A program made the position numbers and the translations under genes. Positions 8,270 to 17,044 of a stretch of DNA of 50,573 nucleotides are shown here, piece after piece; the stretch's first letter is position 1; every line of letters begins with the position of its first letter. This DNA comes from Bacteroidota bacterium (lineage in GTDB: Bacteria > Bacteroidota > Bacteroidia > Chitinophagales > Chitinophagaceae): the NCBI GenBank assembly GCA_026391435.1, contig JAPLEJ010000048.1, positions 1 through 50,573 on the forward strand, read 5' to 3'. The notes below the pieces were generated by a model. That model was not told the DNA's origin. It searched no databases and worked only from the letters and a program-made list of their open reading frames with translations.

Positions 8270-11200
8270 CTTTTCCATGACATGCTTTGTATTTTTTTCC
8301 GCTTCCACATGGACAAGGATCATTGCGACCAATCTTAGGTCCTACTTGAACTGGGCTTTGCTTTTGCTCACTTGGATCATGGTATGCTTTTTCACCATCC
8401 ACTTCCTCTGATCTATTAGCACTTAATTTACTTAAATCCGTTTTTTGTTGACGCCCTTCCTTCACCGCACTAGTTTCCATTGGAATATGCGAATGACATA
8501 AAAATTGTACCAACTTATGATTAATCTCTAAATCCATTCGTCTAAACATTTCAAATGCTTCCATTTTATAAATAACCAAAGGATCCTTTTGTTCGTAGGT
8601 AGCTGTTTGTACGGATTGTTTTAAGTCATCCATCGCACGCAAATGCTCCTTCCATGCATCATCTACTAAACTTAATGCAATGGACCTTTCAGATTGAGCA
8701 GCTAATGCTGAACCACTTGTTGAAATATTTTTATCCAAATTCACCAATACATTAAATGCAGTTTTTCCATCACTCACTGGAACAATTACATTTTCAATAT
8801 GATTGCCTTGTTGTAAACGAATATTTTTAAATACTGGAATACTGTGTTGCATCATTTCCTTTTTCCTGTATTCATAATGCGCAATAGTTTCCTGATAGAC
8901 TAATTCAATTAAATTATTTTCAGGAGTAGACGTAAATTGTTCTAATGAAATTTTACTATCTAATCCAAACTGTACAATTAAGCCTACTTTAAAAGCATCA
9001 TAATCATTCATTGTTTTATGATTGATCACAAGGCCTTCCACCACTTGATAAAATGCGTTATCTAAATCCAATGCTAATCTTTCTCCAAACAAAGCATGGC
9101 TTCTTTTTTTATAAATAACAGATCTTTGTTTGTTCATCACATCATCATACTCCAATAATCGCTTTCTAATTCCAAAGTTATTTTCCTCTACTTTTTTCTG
9201 TGCACGCTCAATTGATTTTGTAATCATACTATGCTGAATCACTTCGCCTTCCTTGTAACCAGCGAAGTCCATAATTTTTGCAATTCTTTCACTTCCAAAC
9301 ATGCGCATCAAATCATCTTCCAATGAAACAAAGAATAAAGATGATCCTGGATCCCCTTGACGACCAGCACGACCACGTAACTGCCTGTCTACACGACGAG
9401 ACTCGTGGCGTTCGGTACCCAATATGGCCAATCCACCTGCTAATTTTACTTCGGGACTTAATTTAATATCTGTACCACGACCTGCCATATTCGTTGCAAT
9501 AGTAACGGCTCCTGTTAAACCTGCTTCGGCTACTACCTGTGCCTCACGCGCATGCTGCTTTGCATTCAATACATTATGCGGAATATTTTTTTGACGCAAC
9601 ATTCTACTTAATAATTCACTCACCTCCACCGATGTGGTACCACACAAAACAGGACGCCCTTTTTCTCTTAATTCCACAATCGCATCAATTACTGCTCCAA
9701 ATTTTTCACGCTTTGTTTTGTATACTAAATCCTGATCATCCAAACGAATGGCTGGTATATTAGTTGGAATAGAAACCACATCTAATTTATAAATACTCCA
9801 AAACTCTGATGCTTCTGTTTCGGCAGTTCCCGTCATACCTGCTAACTTATGGTACATCCTGAAAAAGTTTTGCAAAGTAATGGTAGCATAAGTTTGACTT
9901 GCTGCTTCAATTTTTACATTTTCTTTTGCTTCAATCGCTTGATGTAATCCGTCCGAATAACGACGCCCTTCCATGATACGACCCGTTTGCTCATCTACAA
10001 TTTTAACCTGCCCTTCAATCACCACATATTCTACATCGTTATCAAATAAAGTATACGCTTTCAACAATTGATTTACGGTATGAATTCGATCCGACTTAAT
10101 ACTGTAATCATTTATAATAACTTCCTTTTGTTGCAATTTTACCTCGGGAACAATATTTTTATTTTGATCAATCGCATTTAATTCAATGCTGATGTCAGGC
10201 AATAAAAAGAAATTAGGATCCTCGCCAGATTTAGTAATTAATTGCAACCCCTTTTCAGTTAATTCAACAGAATTGTTTTTTTCATCAATATGGAAGTAAA
10301 GCTCCGTATCAACAATAGGCATTTCCCTTTGTTGATCGGCTAAATAATAATTTTCTGCTTTTTGCAATTTGACACGAATACCAGGCTCACTTAAATATTT
10401 AATGATGGCACTGTTTTTAGGCATCCCCCTAAAGGCTCGGTATAATGCTAATCCGCCATCCTTTGGATCATCATTCCCTTCTGCTATTTTTTTCTTGGCT
10501 TCAATTAAAAATTGATTGACTACCTTTTTTTGAATTTCAACTAATTTTTCGATACGCGGTTTTAATTCAAAAAATTGTTGCTCCCCAGTTGGATGACTAA
10601 TTGGACCAGAAATAATTAATGGCGTTCGTGCATCATCTATTAATACAGAATCGACTTCATCCACCATCGCAAAATGATGCTTTCTTTGTACCATTTCTTC
10701 TGGTGTATGCACCATATTATCCCTTAAATAATCAAAACCAAATTCATTGTTGGTACCATAAGTAATGTCTGCACGATACGCATTACGGCGCTCCTCAGAG
10801 TTCGGCTGGTGCTTGTCAATACAATCTACCGTAAGTCCTAACCACTCAAATAAAGTACCATTCCATTCACTATCTCTTTTTGCTAAATAATCATTCACGG
10901 TTACGATATGTACCCCTTCGCCTGATAAAGCATTTAGATAAGCTGGTAAAGTTGAAACCAAAGTTTTTCCTTCTCCAGTAGACATTTCGGCAATTTTACC
11001 TTCATGTAAGACGATACCTCCAATCAACTGCACATCATAATGAACCATATTCCAAGTCACTGGCATTCCTGCCGCTTTCCAAGTTGTTTGAAAAACTGAG
11101 TCAGCCCCTTTTATAGCGATGTATTCCTTTTTTACCGATAATTGACGATCCAATTCGGAAGCAGTGGCTACTAATTCTTCATTTTCAGTAAATCGACGAG

Positions 11201-11558
11201 CTACTTCCTTTACCACGGCATATGCCTCAGGTAAAATTTCCAATAAAATAGCTTCAAGGTCCTTATCTCGATCCTTTTTTAAAAGATCAATATTTTGATA
11301 GATAGCGTCGCGTCCCATAAACTCACTCATTGGAAGCGCTTCCGCCTTAGCTTGTTCCGCTTGAATGGTTTCGTCAATGGCAGATAAATGTGCCTTAATA
11401 CGGGTCTTCAATTCAGGGGTTTTTTCCCTTAACGCGTCGTTAGAAAGATTTTTATAAGACTCAAAATGCCCGTTGATGATGGGTACTAAATGTGCAATTT
11501 TTTTCACATCTTTCTCACTTTTTGAGCCACCAAATATTTTACTTATAAATTGCAACAT
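8259..11558 (-). CDS. secA: Preprotein translocase ATPase SecA
   Basis: A 1099-aa motor ATPase that drives protein export through SecYEG at the inner membrane. It is longer than E. coli SecA (901 aa), as is usual in Bacteroidota. Motifs: Walker A MSTGEGKT, the GTNNEFGFDYLRDNM block, the DEAD-like box MVDEVDSVLIDDARTPL, the helicase domain 2 run ATNMAGRGTDI and RGRAGRQGDPG, and the helical scaffold. The extreme C-terminus carries the zinc-binding CPCGSGKKYKACHG that contacts SecB and phospholipids. An AAGGA ribosome-binding site sits a few bases before the ATG, unusual in this window. Promoter box at 11638-11645; the leader holds a hairpin. deoC overlaps its end. Confidence 0.98.
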   Translation of the reverse strand: MLQFISKIFGGSKSEKDVKKIAHLVPIINGHFESYKNLSNDALREKTPELKTRIKAHLSAIDETIQAEQAKAEALPMSEFMGRDAIYQNIDLLKKDRDKDLEAILLEILPEAYAVVKEVARRFTENEELVATASELDRQLSVKKEYIAIKGADSVFQTTWKAAGMPVTWNMVHYDVQLIGGIVLHEGKIAEMSTGEGKTLVSTLPAYLNALSGEGVHIVTVNDYLAKRDSEWNGTLFEWLGLTVDCIDKHQPNSEERRNAYRADITYGTNNEFGFDYLRDNMVHTPEEMVQRKHHFAMVDEVDSVLIDDARTPLIISGPISHPTGEQQFFELKPRIEKLVEIQKKVVNQFLIEAKKKIAEGNDDPKDGGLALYRAFRGMPKNSAIIKYLSEPGIRVKLQKAENYYLADQQREMPIVDTELYFHIDEKNNSVELTEKGLQLITKSGEDPNFFLLPDISIELNAIDQNKNIVPEVKLQQKEVIINDYSIKSDRIHTVNQLLKAYTLFDNDVEYVVIEGQVKIVDEQTGRIMEGRRYSDGLHQAIEAKENVKIEAASQTYATITLQNFFRMYHKLAGMTGTAETEASEFWSIYKLDVVSIPTNIPAIRLDDQDLVYKTKREKFGAVIDAIVELREKGRPVLCGTTSVEVSELLSRMLRQKNIPHNVLNAKQHAREAQVVAEAGLTGAVTIATNMAGRGTDIKLSPEVKLAGGLAILGTERHESRRVDRQLRGRAGRQGDPGSSLFFVSLEDDLMRMFGSERIAKIMDFAGYKEGEVIQHSMITKSIERAQKKVEENNFGIRKRLLEYDDVMNKQRSVIYKKRSHALFGERLALDLDNAFYQVVEGLVINHKTMNDYDAFKVGLIVQFGLDSKISLEQFTSTPENNLIELVYQETIAHYEYRKKEMMQHSIPVFKNIRLQQGNHIENVIVPVSDGKTAFNVLVNLDKNISTSGSALAAQSERSIALSLVDDAWKEHLRAMDDLKQSVQTATYEQKDPLVIYKMEAFEMFRRMDLEINHKLVQFLCHSHIPMETSAVKEGRQQKTDLSKLSANRSEEVDGEKAYHDPSEQKQSPVQVGPKIGRNDPCPCGSGKKYKACHGKDAA

Positions 11559-11603
11559 AGTCCTTCGATAAATTATATATAATCCCTTATTAGCAATCAG
11601 TAT

Positions 11604-11620
11604 GCCAATGACATATTGGC
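11604..11620 (-). other. Hairpin in the secA leader
   Basis: GCCAAT (11604-11609) and ATTGGC (11615-11620) form a 6-bp inverted repeat with a 5-nt spacer, inside the predicted secA 5' untranslated region, about 45 bases before the start codon. It could be a leader hairpin or a protein-binding palindrome. No function is established. Confidence 0.35.
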
Positions 11621-11637
11621 CACTTTGAAAGGGGTGT

Positions 11638-11645
11638 CAAAGGTA
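11638..11645 (-). promoter_or_regulatory. -7 box of secA
   Basis: On the minus strand TACCTTTG matches TAnnTTTG exactly, 79 bases before the secA ATG. The transcript would start near 11631, giving a leader of roughly 70 nt. No obvious -33 element. Confidence 0.65.
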
Positions 11646-11737
11646 AGCATTTGAAGGCAGTTTGACCATTTTATAGGGCTGGGAATATAAAAATTAACTT
11701 GAATGGGCTTAAAAGTGAAAAATGAACGAAAAAATGA

Positions 11738-11745
11738 TACCTTTG
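11738..11745 (+). promoter_or_regulatory. -7 box of atpG-scpB
   Basis: TACCTTTG matches TAnnTTTG exactly, 64 bases before the atpG ATG. The leader contains a 6-bp hairpin (11760-11765 with 11772-11777). The box faces away from that of secA about 92 bases upstream, so the 251-bp gap is a divergent promoter region. Confidence 0.65.
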
Positions 11746-11809
11746 CTCGCCTTACGCGCCCCTGTATTTTAACAGGGTTTCATTAGGAAAAATAGGAAAT
11801 TTTACAACT

Positions 11810-12679
11810 ATGGCAGGTCAATTAAACGAAGTAAGAAATAGGATTAAAAGTACGCAATCTACCCAGCAGCTTACAAAAGCCATGAAAATGGTGAGTGCTG
11901 CCAAATTACGTAGAGCACAAGATGCAATTACACAAATGCGTCCCTACACCCGTAAGCTTCAAGAAATGTTAGGTAATATTTTAGGTAGTTTGGAGGGAGA
12001 TATGAATTTAGCTTTGGCTGAAACACGCCCTGTTAATAATGTGCTTTTAATTGTCATTACTTCCGACAGAGGATTATGTGGTGGATACAATGCCAACTTA
12101 GTAAAATTGGCTAAAACAACCCTACTCGAAAAGTATCCTACACAAAAAGTAACCATCTGGAATATTGGTAAAAAAGGATTTGAAAGTTTAAGTAAAGCAG
12201 GATTTAATACCAATGCTAATTTCAAAGATATTTTCTTAAACCTGAGTTTTGCAAATGTTCAATTAGCAGCACAAGCTGCCATGAATGCATTTTCAAATAA
12301 GGAATTTGATGCGATCGAAATAATTTATAGCGAGTTCAAAAATGCAGGTACACAAGTATTCACAGCTGAAGCATTTTTACCAGTTCCTAAAATGGCAAAG
12401 AAATTGAATCAGAAAAAAACTGATTTTATTTTTGAACCACAAAAAGAAGTTTTAGTAGCCGAGTTGATGCCAAAAATATTAAACACCCAACTATTTAAAG
12501 CAGTTTTAGATGCCAATGCAAGTGAGCATGGTGCTAGAATGACAGCCATGGATAAGGCAAGTGAAAATGCAAACGAATTATTGAAATCATTGAAATTATC
12601 ATACAACCGTGCTCGTCAAGCAGCCATCACCACTGAATTAACAGAGATCGTGAGTGGCGCGGCAGCATTAAACGGATAA
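11810..12679 (+). CDS. atpG: ATP synthase F1 gamma subunit
   Basis: A 289-aa central-stalk subunit of the F1Fo ATP synthase, the rotor shaft turning inside the alpha3beta3 ring. The N-terminal helix has the family motif LNEVRNRIKSTQSTQQLTKAMKMVSAAKLRRAQ. ITSDRGLCGGYNANL follows at about residue 83, and the C-terminal helix ends NRARQAAITTELTEIVSGAAAL, the classic gamma signature. Length is normal. No other atp genes are adjacent: secA lies upstream on the other strand and scpB 15 bases downstream, so the gene is separated from the rest of its complex and uses its own promoter. The other subunits must be encoded outside this window. Confidence 0.98.
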   Translation: MAGQLNEVRNRIKSTQSTQQLTKAMKMVSAAKLRRAQDAITQMRPYTRKLQEMLGNILGSLEGDMNLALAETRPVNNVLLIVITSDRGLCGGYNANLVKLAKTTLLEKYPTQKVTIWNIGKKGFESLSKAGFNTNANFKDIFLNLSFANVQLAAQAAMNAFSNKEFDAIEIIYSEFKNAGTQVFTAEAFLPVPKMAKKLNQKKTDFIFEPQKEVLVAELMPKILNTQLFKAVLDANASEHGARMTAMDKASENANELLKSLKLSYNRARQAAITTELTEIVSGAAALNG

Positions 12680-12694
12680 GACACCAACCCTATT

Positions 12695-13414
12695 ATGGAA
12701 ATAAGCCAAATCATTCCGCATATTGAAGCCTTAGTTTTTGCAAGTGAAAAAGCACTTAATGCAAATGACATTACAGAACTTATAAATAATGCATTCGGAT
12801 TTTTAGAAGAACGCATCACACTAAGCCAAGTGGAATCTGCTTTGGAAGGAATTCAAGAAAAATATGCTACCGAATTTTATCCCTTTGAATTAAAACAAAG
12901 TGGCGGCGGTTGGCAATTTTTAACAAAGCCTGACTACCATAAAACCATTGCACAATTAAATGGCGATAAGTTTTTAAAACGACTTTCCAACGCAGCCCTC
13001 GAGTCATTGGCCATCATCGCTTACAAACAACCTATTACTAAAGGGGAAGTGGAAGCCATTCGTGGAGTCAATAGCGATTACTCTATCCAAAAATTATTAG
13101 AAAAAGAATTAATTAATATCAGTGGCCGCAACGAAACCATGCCAGGTAAGCCATTAGTGTATTCTACTTCAAAGAATTTCATGGATTATTTTGGAATTAA
13201 TTCAACCGATGATTTACCTAAAATACGAGAAGTATTGGCCGATCAATTGGTAGAAGCGACTGTTGTAAAACCTGAGGACTTCACAGATACGAGTGTTTTT
13301 GAGCAAACAGAAGCAGAAACCCCTAATACTGAAGAAGAAACAGGAGATGACAACCAAGACGCCATTGATGCTGATGACGCTGACGATAGCGCTCCTGAGC
13401 AACCTCAATCTTAG
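12695..13414 (+). CDS. scpB: Segregation and condensation protein B
   Basis: A 239-aa kleisin-associated winged-helix protein that works with ScpA and SMC to compact and separate chromosomes. The two winged-helix domains cover about residues 1-170, with family motifs such as LSNAALESLAIIAYKQPITKGEVEAIRGV and LVYSTSKNFMDYFGI. The last 60 residues form a highly acidic, probably disordered tail rich in Glu, Asp, Thr and Pro (from about 180). It follows atpG by 15 bases and is probably cotranscribed; no scpA is nearby. A tail of this kind is common in Bacteroidota ScpB but is not needed for the fold. Confidence 0.95.
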   Translation: MEISQIIPHIEALVFASEKALNANDITELINNAFGFLEERITLSQVESALEGIQEKYATEFYPFELKQSGGGWQFLTKPDYHKTIAQLNGDKFLKRLSNAALESLAIIAYKQPITKGEVEAIRGVNSDYSIQKLLEKELINISGRNETMPGKPLVYSTSKNFMDYFGINSTDDLPKIREVLADQLVEATVVKPEDFTDTSVFEQTEAETPNTEEETGDDNQDAIDADDADDSAPEQPQS

Positions 13415-13480
13415 CATCTCTCCTATCCATTTTCTATAATTATCCCTATTGATTTAGTGTTAAAACTTGAGTTCTAATTG

Positions 13481-13488
13481 TATCTTCG
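13481..13488 (+). promoter_or_regulatory. Possible -7 box of lysA
   Basis: TATCTTCG differs from TAnnTTTG in one base. It ends five bases before the lysA ATG at 13493, so transcription would begin at or next to the start codon (leaderless or nearly so). It also lies inside the apparent upstream TTG-initiated extension, arguing against that extension. Confidence 0.4.
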
Positions 13489-13492
13489 TGGC

Positions 13493-14710
13493 ATGAAGTC
13501 AAGTTTATCATATACACAGTTAAAACAAGCGGCCCAAACTTTTGGCACACCGCTGTATGTATATCATGCTGAAAAAATTGTAGCGCAATATCAAAATTTA
13601 GTAGCTCATTTTGACATGAGTAATACTCGATTTTTTTATGCCTGTAAAGCATTAACCAATATTCATGTTTTACAAGTTGTAAAAAATGCAGGCTGTCCAA
13701 TTGACTGCAGTTCGATCAATGAAGTTAAGTTGGCAATTCATGTTGGCTTTGAACCCAAAAATATTTTATACACAAGTAACAGTGTTTCTTTTGATGAAAT
13801 TTCTGAAGCAGTTGACTTGGGCGTAAATGTAAATATTGATAGTTTATCCAATTTAGAAAAATTTGGTAAAAAATACGGTGCGCAATGTAAAGTAGGGGTT
13901 CGCATTCGACCTAATATTATGGCTGGAGGAAATTTAAAAATTTCAACAGGTCACGATAAAAGCAAATTTGGAATTCCAGTAACGCAATTAAAAGAATTAA
14001 AAGCCGTACAAGAAAAATACGAAATCAATATTTCCACCTTACACATTCATACGGGAAGTGAGATAAAAGAAGTTGGTGTCTTTTTACAATCTGCCGAAGT
14101 ATTTGATGAAATGTTGGCTGATTTTCCAACAGTGCAGGTTTTGGATTTTGGAGGCGGCTTTAAAGTACCTTATTCGCCCAATGAAAAAGGAACTGATATT
14201 GCACTACTTGGCATTGAAGTAAATAAGATAATGAAAAAATTATCTGAGAAATGGGGCCGTCCATTAACAGCATGGTTTGAGCCAGGAAAATATTTAGTAA
14301 GTGAAGCGGGTTATTTTATTACACAAGTAAATGTACTTAAGTCAAATGGAGAACACCTATTTGCAGGAGTGAATACAGGATTGAATCATTTGATCAGACC
14401 TATGTTTTATGACGCTTATCACTATATTGATAATATCAGTCAGCCTGATAATGCAACAAAAAATTATGCGGTCGTGGGTAATATTTGCGAGACCGATACT
14501 TTTGCTTGGGATCGTCCTATTCCAACCATTGAAGAAGGTGATTTTTTAGTTTTTTATAATGCGGGCGCCTATGGATATGAAATGTCTAGCAATTACAATG
14601 CTCGTTTCAAACCCGCACAAGTGTTATTTGAAAACGATACTCCTATTCTCATCAGCAGACCAGATACATTCGAAGATTTACTTACTTTACAAATACCGCT
14701 TAAAAAATAA
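13493..14710 (+). CDS. lysA: Diaminopimelate decarboxylase
   Basis: A 405-aa PLP enzyme of the alanine-racemase fold that decarboxylates meso-diaminopimelate to lysine, the last step of lysine synthesis. The PLP lysine is Lys52 in FYACKAL. Other conserved parts are STGHDKSKFGI, LHIHTGSEI, the phosphate-binding LDFGGGFKVPY, FEPGKYLVSEAG and the substrate-site motif NICETDTFAWDR, where the family Cys-Glu pair is kept. The ATG at 13493 (MKSSLSYTQL) is preferred over a TTG 15 bases upstream, because the latter would run through a likely promoter box. An ABC ATPase gene follows after two bases, so both are probably cotranscribed, though they have no obvious functional link. Confidence 0.95.
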   Translation: MKSSLSYTQLKQAAQTFGTPLYVYHAEKIVAQYQNLVAHFDMSNTRFFYACKALTNIHVLQVVKNAGCPIDCSSINEVKLAIHVGFEPKNILYTSNSVSFDEISEAVDLGVNVNIDSLSNLEKFGKKYGAQCKVGVRIRPNIMAGGNLKISTGHDKSKFGIPVTQLKELKAVQEKYEINISTLHIHTGSEIKEVGVFLQSAEVFDEMLADFPTVQVLDFGGGFKVPYSPNEKGTDIALLGIEVNKIMKKLSEKWGRPLTAWFEPGKYLVSEAGYFITQVNVLKSNGEHLFAGVNTGLNHLIRPMFYDAYHYIDNISQPDNATKNYAVVGNICETDTFAWDRPIPTIEEGDFLVFYNAGAYGYEMSSNYNARFKPAQVLFENDTPILISRPDTFEDLLTLQIPLKK

Positions 14711-14712
14711 GC

Positions 14713-15477
14713 ATGATTGAAGTAAAAAATATATCAAAATCTTTTGAAGGCAAAGTCATCATTGATGATATAAGTGCTCAATTTAAACCAGGCCAATGTA
14801 ATCTAATCATAGGAACTAGCGGAAGCGGCAAAACAGTTTTGATTAAATGTATTGTTGATTTGATGCATGCAGATAAAGGGGAAATATATTTTGATGGTCA
14901 AGGATTTCATACTATGTCAAAGGAGGAAAGGAAGGATTTACGTAATAATATTGGAATGCTTTTTCAAGGCAATGCCTTATTTGATTCTAAAACAGTTCAG
15001 GAAAATGTACGCTTCCCATTAGACATGTTTACACAATTAAGTTTGGATGAGAAAAATGAAAAAGTAGCAGAAACTTTAGCTAGGGTTAATTTGGAAGGCG
15101 TCAATGACAAATATCCCGCCGAAATTAGTGGAGGAATGAAAAAAAGAGTTGCTTTGGCAAGGGCTATTATCATGAAACCAAAATATTTGTTTTGCGACGA
15201 GCCCAACTCCGGATTAGATCCTCAAACTTCCATGGTCATTGACAAACTCATCCATGATATTACAGCCGAATTTAATATTACTACCATTGTCGTAACCCAC
15301 GATATGAATAGTGTTATGGAAATTGGACAACATATTATTTATTTACACCAAGGGAAACGCGAATGGGAAGGCACCAATGATGAAATCATATTTAGCCAAA
15401 ATAAATTATTAAATAACTTTATCTTTGCCTCTGAATTTTTGAAAGACGCAAAAGCAATGAGGATGACCCATAAATAA
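14713..15477 (+). CDS. mlaF: MlaF-like ABC transporter ATP-binding protein
   Basis: A 254-aa ATPase subunit. Walker A is GTSGSGKT (34-41), the ABC signature ISGGMKKRVALARAI is at 138-152, Walker B ends in the catalytic Glu163 (YLFCDEP), and the switch His is His196 (VVTHD). The sequence around the signature, with MKKR after SGG, and the NSGLDP D-loop are typical of MlaF ATPases of lipid transport systems. No permease or MCE protein is adjacent; the MlaE-like permease in this window is at 3172-3909 on the other strand. The two may form one transporter encoded at separate places. It begins two bases after lysA. Confidence 0.88.
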   Translation: MIEVKNISKSFEGKVIIDDISAQFKPGQCNLIIGTSGSGKTVLIKCIVDLMHADKGEIYFDGQGFHTMSKEERKDLRNNIGMLFQGNALFDSKTVQENVRFPLDMFTQLSLDEKNEKVAETLARVNLEGVNDKYPAEISGGMKKRVALARAIIMKPKYLFCDEPNSGLDPQTSMVIDKLIHDITAEFNITTIVVTHDMNSVMEIGQHIIYLHQGKREWEGTNDEIIFSQNKLLNNFIFASEFLKDAKAMRMTHK

Positions 15478-15492
15478 TAAATCTCTTTTTTT

Positions 15493-16002
15493 ATGAAGCA
15501 ACTTGTCACTAGCTTAATCGCTATTTTTTTGATGGTACAGCTATCTGCTCAAACGCAAGAAACACCAGCAGATCCCACAGCACCTTATTTAAAGGATAAA
15601 AATTTACCTGCATTCGTTATCAACTCTATCGACGGAAGAGAGATTAGTAATAAAATGTTGCCTAAGTATAAGTATACCTGTATCATTTTTTTTAGCCCTG
15701 ATTGCTCTCATTGCGAAACGGAAGCTGCTACCATTAATAAGTACTTTGATAAGTTTAACAATGTCTTGTTTATTTGGGATAGTTACAGGGATATGATTTC
15801 CATTAAAGCATTTGCCGAAAAATTCAAATTGACAAACCGCCCCAATGTAATTGTAGGTCGCGACCCAAGCTATATGATTCCTTCCTTTTTTCACCCTAAA
15901 ATGACTCCATTTGTTGCAATCTACAAGGATAAACAATTAGTCAAAGTATATGAAAAAGGAGCAGATATTTTCGACTTAATAAAGATAATAGAAAGCAAAT
16001 AG
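15493..16002 (+). CDS. Secreted thioredoxin-like (TlpA-type) protein
   Basis: A 169-aa protein with an N-terminal signal peptide (about 1-19, MKQLVTSLIAIFLMVQLSAQ) and a thioredoxin-like fold. The redox motif is Cys71-Ser-His-Cys74, after FFSPD. This is the pattern of Bacteroidota periplasmic thiol oxidoreductases and TlpA/AhpC-TSA relatives. The cis-proline loop is represented by MTPFVAIY. The likely role is reduction or oxidation of thiols in the periplasm; the partner is unknown. It is 15 bases after the ABC ATPase, so it may be the third gene of the lysA run. The mdh promoter begins immediately after its stop codon. Confidence 0.85.
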   Translation: MKQLVTSLIAIFLMVQLSAQTQETPADPTAPYLKDKNLPAFVINSIDGREISNKMLPKYKYTCIIFFSPDCSHCETEAATINKYFDKFNNVLFIWDSYRDMISIKAFAEKFKLTNRPNVIVGRDPSYMIPSFFHPKMTPFVAIYKDKQLVKVYEKGADIFDLIKIIESK

Positions 16003-16003
16003 C

Positions 16004-16011
16004 TAACTTTG
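16004..16011 (+). promoter_or_regulatory. -7 box of mdh
   Basis: TAACTTTG matches TAnnTTTG and starts one base after the stop of the preceding gene, 40 bases before the mdh ATG. It indicates that mdh has its own promoter. Confidence 0.6.
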
Positions 16012-16051
16012 CTGCGTAAAAATATTAACCACTTATTTTAAATAAATTTAT

Positions 16052-16981
16052 ATGAAAATTACTGTCGTGGGTGCTGGAGCCGTAGGTGCAACATGTGCTG
16101 ATAATATTGCCCGAAAAGAATTAGCCACTGAATTGGTTTTATTAGATATTAAAGAAGGTTTTGCAGAAGGTAAAGCGCAGGATATGATGCAAACTGCAGC
16201 CTTATTAGGTTTTGATACACGCATTTCTGGATCAACGAATGATTATTCAAAAACAGCCAACTCTGATGTGGTGGTTATTACTTCAGGTTTACCTCGCAAA
16301 CCAGGGATGACTCGTGAAGAATTAATTGGCACGAATGCTGGCATCGTAAAAGGTGTTTGTGAAAATATTTTAAAATTCTCGCCAAATGCCATCATCATTG
16401 TGATTAGTAATCCAATGGATACCATGACTTATTTAACATTGCAATCAACTGGACTTCCTAAAAATAGAATAATTGGAATGGGCGGTACATTAGATAGCGC
16501 CCGTTTTAAATATCAATTAAGCACCCATTTAGATTGCAGCCCATCTGATTTAAATGCCATCGTAGTGGGTGGACATGGTGATACGACCATGATTCCTTTA
16601 ATTAAACATGCTACTTGGAATAGTATTCCAGTAACTAATTTTTTAAATGCAGAACAACAAGAAAAAGTAATCAATGACACCATGGTAGGCGGTGCTACAT
16701 TAACAAAATTATTAGGCACTTCGGCTTGGTATGCACCAGGTGCTGCAGGAGCAGCATTAGTAGAAAGTATTGTAAGAGATGAGAAAAAATTATTCACTTG
16801 CTGCGTAAGCTTAAACGGCGAATATGGCCAATCTGATATTTGCTTAGGCGTGCCAGTAGTGATAGGTAAAAATGGTTGGGAGAAAATTGTTGAGATGAAA
16901 TTGTCTGCAGACGAACAAGCTGCTTTCAACAAAAGTGCAGATGCAGTTAGAAACATGAACGATGTTTTAAAAACTTTATAG
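16052..16981 (+). CDS. mdh: Malate dehydrogenase (LDH-like)
   Basis: A 309-aa NAD-dependent enzyme of the TCA cycle that interconverts malate and oxaloacetate. The dinucleotide loop is GAGAVG (7-12) with Asp32 selecting NAD. Arg82 in the loop PRKPGM (81-86) is the residue that distinguishes malate from lactate dehydrogenases. Catalytic Asp148 and His175 (GGHGD) and substrate-binding Arg151 are present. It belongs to the LDH-like malate dehydrogenase group common in Bacteroidota. It has its own promoter, is monocistronic, and ends at a strong hairpin terminator. Confidence 0.97.
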   Translation: MKITVVGAGAVGATCADNIARKELATELVLLDIKEGFAEGKAQDMMQTAALLGFDTRISGSTNDYSKTANSDVVVITSGLPRKPGMTREELIGTNAGIVKGVCENILKFSPNAIIIVISNPMDTMTYLTLQSTGLPKNRIIGMGGTLDSARFKYQLSTHLDCSPSDLNAIVVGGHGDTTMIPLIKHATWNSIPVTNFLNAEQQEKVINDTMVGGATLTKLLGTSAWYAPGAAGAALVESIVRDEKKLFTCCVSLNGEYGQSDICLGVPVVIGKNGWEKIVEMKLSADEQAAFNKSADAVRNMNDVLKTL

Positions 16982-17013
16982 CACCTTAAAATAAACACCG
17001 AATTATTTTATAT

Positions 17014-17040
17014 AAAAGCCTCGCGATAGCGGGGCTTTTT
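17014..17040. terminator. Terminator between mdh and the GT9 gene
   Basis: AAAAGCC (17014-17020) pairs with GGCTTTT (17033-17039), continued by a T-G wobble and CGC/GCG around the loop GATA. T-rich tracts lie on both sides, so it can serve mdh on the plus strand and the convergent glycosyltransferase gene on the minus strand. Confidence 0.8.
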
Positions 17041-17044
17041 GGTT

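Noticed and set aside
15604..15936. A 110-codon minus-strand frame inside the thioredoxin-like gene
   Set aside because: It overlaps a gene with a signal peptide and a CxxC motif; the antisense product has no recognisable feature.
16513..16998. A 161-codon open frame on the minus strand inside mdh
   Set aside because: It is antisense to the conserved, complete mdh gene, its composition is unlike a natural protein, and no promoter or family motif is present.
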